A DNA stretch of 64,000 bases from CAG-390 sp964579135 (lineage in GTDB: Bacteria; Bacillota; Clostridia; Oscillospirales; CAG-272): assembly GCA_964579135.1 (NCBI GenBank), contig CAZOFD010000004.1, forward strand, positions 1 to 64,000, in the 5' to 3' direction. Below the pieces are notes generated by a model. That model saw only the letters and a list, made by a program, of their open reading frames with translations, made no database searches and was not told where the DNA came from. Shown in pieces: positions 43,743-51,811 of the stretch (within the stretch, counting starts at the first letter, position 1; each line of letters starts with the position of its first letter). The translations under genes and the position numbers were made by a program.

Positions 43743-44399
43743 TTGAGATATTTGTTCGATTTGTTTCTCGCAGCCGTATTTGTCTTTACGGTGGTGCTGT
43801 GTGCAAAGCGAGGCTTTGCGAGATCCGTTTGGGGCTTTATAGCCGCGGTCGGCTCCGCCGTGTGTGCTTATCTTTTCGGCAAACCGCTCGGCGACCTGCT
43901 TTATTCTTCGCTTGTCAACAATGCGCTTACGAAACGAGTGAGCGAGACTTTCGGTGCGGCTGTTACCGAGGGCGGAACGCTCGACGTCGCAAAGCTCCCC
44001 GAATTTATCGCCGAGTGGGCGAGCCGCGCGGGCATTTCCCGCGACGTGCTTGCGTCGGAGGGCGAGATCGAAGCGATGTCGCAAACGATAGCGGCGCCGA
44101 TAGCGTACGTCGTTTCCGCATTGCTCGGCTTTTTGACCGTGTTCGTTATAGCGAGGGTCGTCTTCGCCGTTGTGGGGCGTGCGGTGGATTTTGCGTTCAC
44201 AAAGCTGCCCTTGATAAGGCAACTGAACGCAGTTCTCGGTGCGCTCGTCGGAGTGCTCAAGGGGCTTGTGTGGGTGTGGCTCATATGCCTTGCACTTGCC
44301 GTTACCGCGAATATCGGCATTTTGCCGCAATGGCTTCTCGACTCGTACATAATGAAAATATTTTACTCTGTAATGCCGACCGTTTTTACGTCCTTATGA
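43743..44399 (+). CDS. CvpA family membrane protein
   Basis: 218 residues with four hydrophobic segments: near 4-22, 28-45, 115-140 and 158-182. The CvpA pattern is visible in KRGFARSVWGFIAAVGSAV and in LGALVGVLKGLVWVWLICLA. The family takes its name from an E. coli gene needed for colicin V production and has been linked to envelope homeostasis; its molecular role is unknown. TTG start at 43743 with GGAGGAAG upstream. Confidence 0.82.
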   Translation: MRYLFDLFLAAVFVFTVVLCAKRGFARSVWGFIAAVGSAVCAYLFGKPLGDLLYSSLVNNALTKRVSETFGAAVTEGGTLDVAKLPEFIAEWASRAGISRDVLASEGEIEAMSQTIAAPIAYVVSALLGFLTVFVIARVVFAVVGRAVDFAFTKLPLIRQLNAVLGALVGVLKGLVWVWLICLALAVTANIGILPQWLLDSYIMKIFYSVMPTVFTSL

Positions 44400-44424
44400 G
44401 GCGCGGCATAAAAGGTGATTCGAT

Positions 44425-46770
44425 ATGATAAAATGTTCAAGATGCAAAAAAAGACTCGCGATGGTCTTTATAACGAAACTCGAGGCGGGTGAAAAAAAGA
44501 CAGAGGGTCTTTGTATGCACTGCGCACGGGAACTCGGTCTGCCTATTGAAGATATGATGGGCGACCAACTGAAAAAAATGGGGCTGACCGCCGAACAGAT
44601 GACGGAGCTCGAGGACGGCGTGGCGGAATATGCCGATGACATCGAGGCGTTGCCCGACGACGAAGATACGCCGACGATAGGCGACGACGGCGGCGCTCCG
44701 TCTATAGATATGAAAAAGTTGTTTGCCGAGGCAGCGCAGGCGATTGCCGCGATAGAGGGCGCGGAGACCGACGGCTCGTTGCCCGAAAAAAAGAAAGAGA
44801 AAAAAGGCAAGGGCAAGGAACGACAGGGCGAGAAAAAAGAGCGCGAAGAGCACGAGTTTTTGGACAAGTATTGCAAAAATCTGACTGAAGCCGCGAAAAA
44901 AGGGCAACTTGACGCCATAATCGGTCGCGAGAACGAGATCGCACGCGTTATCCAGATACTTTGCAGGCGGCAAAAAAACAATCCCTGTCTTATAGGCGAA
45001 CCCGGCGTCGGAAAGACCGCCATTGCCGAGGGATTGGCGCAAAAAATCGTCGCGGGCGACGTGCCGTATAAACTGCGGGATAAGCAGCTCTATTTGGTCG
45101 ATCTTACCGCTATCGTTGCCGGTACGCAATTTCGCGGGCAATTCGAGCAACGTATGATGACGCTTATAAAAGAGGTCAAATCAAGCGGCAACGTTATCTT
45201 GGTCATCGACGAGGTGCACAATATAGTCGGCGCCGGCGACGCCGAGGGTAGCGTGAATGCGGCGAACATCTTAAAGCCGGCGTTGTCGCGCGGAGAGGTG
45301 CACGTTATAGGTGCCACGACGCTTAAGGAATATCGCAAGTACATCGAAAAAGATTCCGCGCTCGAAAGGCGATTCCAGCCCGTCAACGTTAACGAGCCCT
45401 CGGTCGAGGACGCGGTGCGTATGTTGCGCGGTATAAGCCATTATTACGAAGAATACCACAGGATAAGGATACCCGACGACGTGCTTCGTCGCGCCGTCGC
45501 CCTTTCCGAAAGATATATAACCGACAGATATCTGCCCGATAAGGCGATAGATCTGCTCGACGAGGCGGCTGCAGAGCTTTCCATTTCGAGCGCTCCGATA
45601 AACGAAAGCGCACAGGTGCGCGCCGAACTTTTGAAACTGAAAGAGGAGCGGGAGGCGGAAGAAAACTCCGACGGAGACGAGGCGCCCGAGAACGAGCGCT
45701 ACGAAAAGATCGCCAATTTGCGCTCGCGCGAGCTCGTACTGTCAAGCAAACTCGCGCAGCTCGAGGGCGAATGCGAGAAGATAACCCTCGACGTCGAGAA
45801 TCTGGCGCACGTCATCGAAGTATGGACGGGCGTGCCCGCGACGGCGGTAAAGGAGAACGAGTTCGAGCGTATCGAAAAGCTCGGCGAACGAATAGCGCGT
45901 CGCGTCGTCGGTCAGGACGCCGCGATAGACGCCGTGGCACGCGCGGTCAAACGCAGCCGTGCCGGTATATCGTATAAACGCAAACCGGTTTCGTTTATAT
46001 TCGCGGGGCCCACGGGCGTCGGAAAAACGGAACTCGTCAAGGTCCTCTCCGAGGATCTTTTCAGCACGCCGGAAACGCTTATACGTTTCGATATGTCGGA
46101 GTTTATGGAAAAGCATACGGTATCGCGCCTTATCGGATCTCCTCCCGGATACGTCGGATACGACGACGTGGGGCAACTTACCGAAAAGATACGCCGCCGC
46201 CCGTATTCCGTCGTTCTTTTCGACGAGATAGAAAAGGCGCACCCCGACGTGCTTAATATACTTTTGCAGATACTTGACGACGGCAGGATAACGGACGCGC
46301 AGGGAAGAACCGTCGATTTTTCGAATACGGTCATAGTTATGACGACGAACGCCGGCAGCGCGGTCTCCTCTCCCGCGGGATTTACCGCGGACGGCGAAGC
46401 GGAAAGACGGCGCACGGAAAAGGCTCTGCTTGAGTTTTTGCGCCCCGAATTTATAAATCGCGTAGACGAGATAATAACCTTTAACTCTCTCTCTCTCGAT
46501 GATTTCGTGCGTATTGCGGGCATAATGCTTTCGGATCTTGCCTCCGTTCTCGCGGAAAAATACATTACGCTTGAGTTTACGGACAGTGCGGAAAAGTACG
46601 TCGCCGACGGCGGATATTCGCCGAAATACGGCGCGAGAAATATGCGCAGGTTTATACAAAAAGAGATCGAAGACAAGATAGCCTCGCAGATCGTCGCAAA
46701 GCACGGCAAGGGCACGTCGAAAATCACTCTCGACGCTTCGAACGGCGAGCTGTGCATATCGTACGAATAA
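44425..46770 (+). CDS. clpE: ClpE-like AAA+ unfoldase with N-terminal zinc finger
   Basis: 781 residues. Four Cys (4, 7, 30, 33: CSRC...CMHC) form a ClpE/McsA-type zinc finger. An acidic then lysine-rich linker (about 60-150) follows in place of the double Clp-N repeat of ClpC. D1: Walker A GEPGVGKT (about 191-198), VILVIDEVHN. A short coiled M region rich in Glu (about 395-450). D2: GPTGVGKTELV (about 528), VVLFDEIEKAHPD, GSPPGYVGYDD. A ClpP-docking loop is plausible at PAGF (in SSPAGFTAD), where ClpC has VGF. It would feed proteins to ClpP. It is located between cvpA and a P-type-ATPase-like gene; no CtsR site was seen. Confidence 0.9.
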   Translation: MIKCSRCKKRLAMVFITKLEAGEKKTEGLCMHCARELGLPIEDMMGDQLKKMGLTAEQMTELEDGVAEYADDIEALPDDEDTPTIGDDGGAPSIDMKKLFAEAAQAIAAIEGAETDGSLPEKKKEKKGKGKERQGEKKEREEHEFLDKYCKNLTEAAKKGQLDAIIGRENEIARVIQILCRRQKNNPCLIGEPGVGKTAIAEGLAQKIVAGDVPYKLRDKQLYLVDLTAIVAGTQFRGQFEQRMMTLIKEVKSSGNVILVIDEVHNIVGAGDAEGSVNAANILKPALSRGEVHVIGATTLKEYRKYIEKDSALERRFQPVNVNEPSVEDAVRMLRGISHYYEEYHRIRIPDDVLRRAVALSERYITDRYLPDKAIDLLDEAAAELSISSAPINESAQVRAELLKLKEEREAEENSDGDEAPENERYEKIANLRSRELVLSSKLAQLEGECEKITLDVENLAHVIEVWTGVPATAVKENEFERIEKLGERIARRVVGQDAAIDAVARAVKRSRAGISYKRKPVSFIFAGPTGVGKTELVKVLSEDLFSTPETLIRFDMSEFMEKHTVSRLIGSPPGYVGYDDVGQLTEKIRRRPYSVVLFDEIEKAHPDVLNILLQILDDGRITDAQGRTVDFSNTVIVMTTNAGSAVSSPAGFTADGEAERRRTEKALLEFLRPEFINRVDEIITFNSLSLDDFVRIAGIMLSDLASVLAEKYITLEFTDSAEKYVADGGYSPKYGARNMRRFIQKEIEDKIASQIVAKHGKGTSKITLDASNGELCISYE

Positions 46771-46782
46771 GTCGGTAGGGAT

Positions 46783-49176
46783 ATGCGAAACTGTCAAAGA
46801 CTGACTGTCGAGCAGGTTTGCGAGCGGCTGGGTGTCGACCCTCGGCGCGGCAGACCGCAGGACACGGGCGACGCCGACCGTCGCGATGCGAGCACGAGAC
46901 GCGCAAGAAAGCCGAGCGAGGGGATACTCTCGTGTTTTGCGTCCGTCGCGGCGGAGCCGACGTTCGTGATATTCGCGATATTCGTCGCCGTTTGGGCTTT
47001 CTTCGGCGAATGGCGCGGCGCGGTGCTCGTTGCGGTCGTATGGCTGATATTTACGTCGCTGTTCGCCGCGGTTCGCGCGGCATCTCGCGCGGTATTTCGG
47101 CGTTCGTGCGAAAAAAACGCGCCGCAAGCTCGCGTGATACGCGACGGCAAAGTTTGCCGCATACCGCGCGGCGAGGTGACCGTCGGTGACGTGCTGGTCT
47201 TTCGTGCGGGGGACGTTATCCCCGCGGACGCACGTTTGATATCCGCAATTAAGCTAAAGACTCTTGAGAAAAAGCTCGGCGATGACGGCAGGTGGCTTTC
47301 CGTTTCCGCTTCGAAAGACGCCGGGGCATTGTATTCGGGAAGCGACGAGATGCAGTTCTACTCCAACACGGTCTACGCCTCGTCCGCCGTTCTGTCGGGC
47401 AGGGGCAAGGCAGTCGCTGTCGCCGTCGGGGACGAAACGCGGGGCGCTTTGCTCGGTTTTGCCGCCGACGACGGTGTCGCCGCGGAACTTCCCCCGTCTC
47501 TTGCGCAATTCACGCAAAAATTGCGTACCGCGTCGGTCGCCTCGCTTGCGGCGATCTTTCCCGTTGTCGCGCTGGCTGTTTGGCGTGCGCGGGGCGGGGC
47601 GGAGTTGAGTCTTGTGCAGACGTGCGTCACCGCTTTGGCTTTTGCTTTTACCGCCGGCGGCGAGCCCACGGCGGTTATGGCGGAGCATTTGCTTGCCGAT
47701 GCCGTCGCAAAGAGCGAAAAAAAGGTCGGCGTTACGCCGCTGCCCGCCAAATGCGACGAGCTCGCGCGTGCGGATTTTGTCGCTGTTATGGAGGAGCGGC
47801 TCCTCAACGACGGACAAATCAACGTGTCCGCGGCGTATTTCGACGATCGGGTATGCGGCGGGGGCGAAATATATTCGCCGGGATTTGCGGAGTGTCTTTC
47901 GCGCCTCAGATTGACCGCCGAGGCGCTCTGCGATGAGGCGGAAGATGCCCATCACCGCAACGATTCTTTGCTGCGTGCCGTAAACGCGTATTGCGAGCAA
48001 ACGGGTGCGTCGCTCGCGTATCACGCGGTGCGGTCTCGCGAGGTGCGCGGCGACCGCTTTTCGGCGGACTCTTTTTCCGCCGCAATCGAGTTCGACACCG
48101 ACCCGCTCGGTGCGGCAAACCTGTTTTCGATAACTTTCGGAACCTCGCTTTTGTCGTCTTGCGTTTTTTATCGTGCGAAAGACGGCGAAAAACGCAGGCT
48201 TTCCGCCGAGGTGCTCGGCGGCATATACCGATTTATCGACGAAATGCGCGCCAAGGGCAACGAAGTCGTTTTGCTGATATCGAACGACGGAGCAAAGCCT
48301 TGCGCCGTGTTCGAGGGCGCGTTTGCGCTCGACGCTGTGTGGGAGGACTGCGCAAGCGGGTTGCTACGTTTGTCCGAGTTGGGGGCGGATGCGGTTTTCG
48401 TCTCGACAAACGCCGATATTATCGCCGCCGAAAGCGCGAAAAAGTGCGGATTCGCAAAGGACGGCGCAACCTTGCGTAATTTTGATACCGCCGGGGCGCA
48501 GCGGGGACGCGAGCGGCGACAAACCGTGTTTTTGGGGCTCGGCAAAAAGGAAAAACGCGAGCTGGCGTTGCGCGCTCAAAAAGACGGCAAAAACGTATGC
48601 GCGGTGGTCGGAAATATATCCGATCTCGGCGTTTTGCCGAAAGGCGCGTGCTCGATAGCCTGCGGAGAAAACGTGCAGGATGCCGTCAGGCTTCGCTCGG
48701 CTTTTTATACCGACGGATTTGCAAAGACGTCGGGGCGCGGCGGATTCGGTGCGGTTTGCGAGGCTTTGTATTTCGCGCGCACGTACGCTTCGCGCATTGC
48801 CGCTTTTCGCGATTACGTTGTTTTTTCTGTCGTTTTGCGACTTTTTTCGATATTGATACCGCTCGTCGCGGGCGAAACGGCTTTGGTGCCGACTCCCGTG
48901 CAAGTGTTGGCGGCGGGGTGGCTCGGCGACGTTGCGGCGTGTGCGTTTGCGCTCTTTTTCGCTTCGCCGCGCCGTAAGGGTAAAGTCGGAAAAAACGCCG
49001 TCGTTCTTGCGGCGAGCGGTGCGCTCGGTGCCGCCGCGGCTTACTTTGCCGCCGTCGCGCTCGGTATCGTTTGCCGAGGGGCGTCGGTCGGTGCGTATTT
49101 CGCGTGCGTTTGCGTGTTGCAGCTCGTCGGGGCGATATTTTTTTCCGCGTCGCGTTCCGTCGGGGGAAAGTCATAA
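46783..49176 (+). CDS. Catalytically dead P-type ATPase homologue (pseudo-pump)
   Basis: 797 residues with the overall plan of a P2-type cation pump: a basic N terminus, two helices (about 58-100), an actuator-like domain, two more helices (about 255-300), a large cytoplasmic domain and about four to five C-terminal helices (655-790). The alignable landmarks are there but not the catalysis. GEVTVGDVLVFRAGDVIPAD is a normal actuator-domain opening. The TGES site reads LGDDGR/SVSAS (about 165-175); PEGL in M4 reads GGEP (292-295); the phosphorylation site DKTGT reads MEERL (336-340) after a normal LPAKCDELARADF; TGDGVND reads VGNISD (609-614). It cannot be a pump by the known mechanism. A reading frame this long without a break implies a selected, non-catalytic role. 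Confidence 0.82.
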   Translation: MRNCQRLTVEQVCERLGVDPRRGRPQDTGDADRRDASTRRARKPSEGILSCFASVAAEPTFVIFAIFVAVWAFFGEWRGAVLVAVVWLIFTSLFAAVRAASRAVFRRSCEKNAPQARVIRDGKVCRIPRGEVTVGDVLVFRAGDVIPADARLISAIKLKTLEKKLGDDGRWLSVSASKDAGALYSGSDEMQFYSNTVYASSAVLSGRGKAVAVAVGDETRGALLGFAADDGVAAELPPSLAQFTQKLRTASVASLAAIFPVVALAVWRARGGAELSLVQTCVTALAFAFTAGGEPTAVMAEHLLADAVAKSEKKVGVTPLPAKCDELARADFVAVMEERLLNDGQINVSAAYFDDRVCGGGEIYSPGFAECLSRLRLTAEALCDEAEDAHHRNDSLLRAVNAYCEQTGASLAYHAVRSREVRGDRFSADSFSAAIEFDTDPLGAANLFSITFGTSLLSSCVFYRAKDGEKRRLSAEVLGGIYRFIDEMRAKGNEVVLLISNDGAKPCAVFEGAFALDAVWEDCASGLLRLSELGADAVFVSTNADIIAAESAKKCGFAKDGATLRNFDTAGAQRGRERRQTVFLGLGKKEKRELALRAQKDGKNVCAVVGNISDLGVLPKGACSIACGENVQDAVRLRSAFYTDGFAKTSGRGGFGAVCEALYFARTYASRIAAFRDYVVFSVVLRLFSILIPLVAGETALVPTPVQVLAAGWLGDVAACAFALFFASPRRKGKVGKNAVVLAASGALGAAAAYFAAVALGIVCRGASVGAYFACVCVLQLVGAIFFSASRSVGGKS

Positions 49177-49183
49177 CCGAGCC

Positions 49184-49225
49184 GCGCGACGAATATATTT
49201 AAAAAAATATATTCGGAGGTCGCGC
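49184..49225 (+). promoter_or_regulatory. Hairpin holding the ylmC ribosome-binding site in a bulge
   Basis: GCGCGACGAATATATT (49184-49199) can pair with AATATATTC (49206-49214) and GTCGCGC (49219-49225), leaving GGAG (49215-49218), the Shine-Dalgarno of ylmC, as a 4-base bulge. The stem is 16 bp with an A/U-rich upper half. This could occlude translation in a temperature- or ligand-dependent way. Confidence 0.6.
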
Positions 49226-49227
49226 TT

Positions 49228-49506
49228 ATGAACAAAATGAATACCGAGCAGCTGCGTCAAAAGATCGTTATCAATCTTTGCGACGGTGCAAAACTCGGCT
49301 ACGTTGTCGAGCTCGAGTTCGACGTTTGCGACGGGCGTATCTGCGCCGTCGTCGTTGCAAAAGACTGCGGATTCTTCGCTTTCGGGAAAAACGAACGGGC
49401 TGTCGTGCCGTGGGATAGGATAGATCGCATAGGCGAAGATGCGATACTCGTCAGGGTGCCGCCCGAGGAGCTTGTGTGTCGCCCGCCTAAAAAAGACAGA
49501 CGGTAG
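49228..49506 (+). CDS. YlmC/YmxH family PRC-barrel-like sporulation protein
   Basis: 92 residues. INLCDGAKLGYVVELEFDV and VVPWDRIDRIGEDAILVRV show the PRC-barrel of the YlmC/YmxH family, small proteins common in spore formers and of unknown function. The start follows GGAGGTCG, which lies in a hairpin. Confidence 0.87.
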   Translation: MNKMNTEQLRQKIVINLCDGAKLGYVVELEFDVCDGRICAVVVAKDCGFFAFGKNERAVVPWDRIDRIGEDAILVRVPPEELVCRPPKKDRR

Positions 49507-49638
49507 GGAAGAGGGCGGCTGCGAAAAACTCGTTCGCTTTTCGCGAAACGCTTGCAAGGGTTGGGTTCGATACACCGCATAGGTCTCTTTCGGCGGCGCC
49601 GGGGGAGCGGCGCAAACAAAACGAATCGAAAATGTAAA

Positions 49639-49656
49639 AAAAATGTTAACATTTTT
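49639..49656. repeat. 18-bp perfect palindrome upstream of the rpsB promoter
   Basis: AAAAATGTTAACATTTTT, centred between 49647 and 49648, ends eight bases before the rpsB -35. It could be a protein-binding site or a weak terminator for the preceding run (TTTTTATTT follows). The rest of 49507-49638 shows nothing I can support. Confidence 0.6.
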
Positions 49657-49664
49657 ATTTCGTC

Positions 49665-49693
49665 TTGAATTTAACGTTTAAATGTGATATAAT
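49665..49693 (+). promoter_or_regulatory. Promoter of rpsB-tsf
   Basis: TTGAAT (49665-49670), 17-base spacer, TATAAT (49688-49693). Confidence 0.85.
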
Positions 49694-49699
49694 CCCGAC

Positions 49700-49811
49700 G
49701 TTGCGGTGTTTGCGCACCGCAAGATAACACACACGGCGGGGCGTCCTCTCCGGTGCCGCGTCAAACGGGCGCGGTCGGGCGGATATTATCGCCGTGGTGG
49801 AAAAACCAAAA
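49700..49811 (+). promoter_or_regulatory. Structured rpsB leader, possible autoregulatory element
   Basis: The leader of about 130 bases has a hairpin TTGCGGTG/CACCGCAA at its 5' end (49701-49722) and a multi-branched domain closed by CACGGCG (49732-49738) with CGCCGTG (49790-49796). Ribosomal protein leaders that bind their own product have such shapes. I do not recognise it as a known S2 leader. Confidence 0.45.
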
Positions 49812-49829
49812 TCAAGGAGGACATTGAAA

Positions 49830-50573
49830 ATGTCAGTTATCACTATCAAGCAGTTGCTTGAAGCGGGTGTCCATTTCGGTCACCACACCAGAAGATGGAA
49901 CCCCAAAATGGCGGAGTACATCTATACCGAGCGCAACGGTATTTATATCATCGACCTTCAAAAGACCGTTAAAAAGTTCGAGGAAGCTTATATGTTCGTT
50001 CGCGACCTTTCCGCTTCCGGCAAGAACATCCTTTTCGTAGGTACCAAGAAGCAGGCTGCCGACGCTATCAAAGAAGAGGCGGAGAGATGCGGAATGTACT
50101 TCGTAAACGTTCGTTGGCCCGGCGGTATGATGACCAACTTCAAGACCATCAAGAAGTCCATCAACCGTCTCAACTCTCTCGAAAGAATGGCTGAGGACGG
50201 CACGTTCGATATGCTGCCCAAGAAAGAGGCTGCATCGCTCCAAAAGGAAATGTCCGACCTCGAGAAGAACTACGGCGGTATAAAGACTATGACCGAGCTT
50301 CCCGCGGCTATCTTTATCGTAGACCCCAAAAAGGAAGCCAACGCCGTTAAAGAAGCGAAGAAACTCGGCATCCCCGTTATCGCGATCGTCGACACCAACT
50401 GCGACCCCGATGACGCCGATTACATCATCCCCGGCAACGACGACGCAATCCGTGCCATCAAGCTCATCTCCCAGGTTCTCGCAGACGCGGTCATCGAGGG
50501 CAAGCAGGGCGAGCAGAACGAAGCCGAGAACGAAGGAGCAACCGCCGAGGATGCTGCTTCCGACGAAGAATGA
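49830..50573 (+). CDS. rpsB: Ribosomal protein S2
   Basis: 247 residues: ITIKQLLEAGVHFGHHTRRW, FVGTKKQAADAIKEEAER, FVNVRWPGGMMTNFKTIKKS and IFIVDPKKEANAVKEAKKL are S2 signatures. A Glu-rich tail (about 228-247) is common. The start at ATG 49830 follows AAGGAGG. Its codon choice differs from neighbours (more C-ending, as in highly expressed genes). It begins the conserved rpsB-tsf unit. Confidence 0.98.
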   Translation: MSVITIKQLLEAGVHFGHHTRRWNPKMAEYIYTERNGIYIIDLQKTVKKFEEAYMFVRDLSASGKNILFVGTKKQAADAIKEEAERCGMYFVNVRWPGGMMTNFKTIKKSINRLNSLERMAEDGTFDMLPKKEAASLQKEMSDLEKNYGGIKTMTELPAAIFIVDPKKEANAVKEAKKLGIPVIAIVDTNCDPDDADYIIPGNDDAIRAIKLISQVLADAVIEGKQGEQNEAENEGATAEDAASDEE

Positions 50574-50600
50574 TATAAGATCTTAAGAGGAGAGTTTAAA

Positions 50601-51536
50601 ATGGCTAACATTACGGCTAAAGACGTAGCGGCGCTCCGTGCAAAAACGGGCATCGGAATGATGGAATGTAAAAAGGCTCTCGTAGAGGCAGACGGCGACG
50701 TCGAAAAGGCTCTCAAGGTCCTCAGAGAAAGAGGATTGGCGGTTGCCGCGAAGAAAGAGGGCAGAATCGCAGCCGACGGCGTTGTCGACATACTTAAAAA
50801 GGGCAACGTTACCGCAATGATCGAGGTCAACTCCGAGACCGACTTCGTTGCAAAGAACGAGACTTTCAAAGAATTCGTTAAGAACTTGCTCGAAACCATC
50901 GTCGAGAGCAAGCCCGCCGATATCGACGCGCTTCTCGGTTGCGTATATTACGGCACCGACATCACCGTTGACGCGAAACTCAAAGAGATGATCTTCGCCA
51001 TCGGCGAAAAGATCAACATCCGTCGTTTTGCACTTCGCGAGGGCGTTTCGAGCACGTACATCCACGGCAACGGCGTTGCCGGCGTCGTAGTTGTGTTCGA
51101 CGTTGATCCTGCGGTCGCGGAAAAGGACGAGTTTGCCGCAGTTGCTAAGAATATTGCCCTTCAGGTGGCAGGCAGCACGCCCGCACCCGCATATATCAGC
51201 CGCGAAGACGTTCCCGTTTCCGTTATCGAGGAGGAGAAGAACATCCAGATCGCCGCAATGAAGAACGATCCCAAAAACGCAAACAAGCCCGACAATATTC
51301 TCGAAAAGATCGTTGTCGGAAAGATGGGCAAGTTCTACGAGGGCGTTTGCCTGCTTGAGCAGGAATACATTAAGGATGACAGCCTTACGGTAGCAAAATA
51401 TTTGGCTGCAGCATCCAAAGAGCTCGGCGCCGACATCAAAGTAACGGATTTCGTTCACTATGAAAAGGGCGAGGGCATCGAAAAGAGAGAGGACAACTTT
51501 GCCGAGGAGATCGCCAAGCTCACCTCCGGTAACTGA
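50601..51536 (+). CDS. tsf: Elongation factor Ts
   Basis: Nucleotide-exchange factor for EF-Tu. 311 residues: UBA-like N terminus VAALRAKTGIGMMECKKALV, then NSETDFVAKNETFKEFVKN with the TDFVAKN hallmark that contacts EF-Tu, and a complete C-terminal part ending near IDKAEGI-like sequence. AGGAG precedes the start. A strong terminator follows, separating it from pyrH. Confidence 0.98.
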   Translation: MANITAKDVAALRAKTGIGMMECKKALVEADGDVEKALKVLRERGLAVAAKKEGRIAADGVVDILKKGNVTAMIEVNSETDFVAKNETFKEFVKNLLETIVESKPADIDALLGCVYYGTDITVDAKLKEMIFAIGEKINIRRFALREGVSSTYIHGNGVAGVVVVFDVDPAVAEKDEFAAVAKNIALQVAGSTPAPAYISREDVPVSVIEEEKNIQIAAMKNDPKNANKPDNILEKIVVGKMGKFYEGVCLLEQEYIKDDSLTVAKYLAAASKELGADIKVTDFVHYEKGEGIEKREDNFAEEIAKLTSGN

Positions 51537-51565
51537 TAAGAACTTTTTCGAACAGGTTATAAAAG

Positions 51566-51606
51566 ATCCCGTTTGTGCCTTTTGTCGACATCAAACGGGA
51601 TTTTTT
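51566..51606 (+). terminator. Terminator of rpsB-tsf
   Basis: ATCCCGTTTG (51566-51575) pairs with CAAACGGGAT (51592-51601), followed by a run of six T. Confidence 0.92.
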
Positions 51607-51639
51607 ATGCCCAAAAACACCGAAAAATGCGTTTGGGTG

Positions 51640-51668
51640 TTTACAAAACGTAAAAAATATTATAAAAT
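51640..51668 (+). promoter_or_regulatory. Probable promoter of the pyrH-polC run
   Basis: TTTACA (51640-51645), 17-base spacer, TAAAAT (51663-51668). It lies between the tsf terminator and pyrH. Confidence 0.6.
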
Positions 51669-51811
51669 ATAATAAAAAAGCATATATGGCTAAAGGAGCG
51701 GCTGCGGCAATGCGCGGCGGAAAAAAGATCACTCCGCAAGCCGACAGGTGCGAAGTTTTTACCGAAAACGTGAAAGGGGGCTTTCGCCCGTCGAAAGCCA
51801 CGGTCGTTAAA

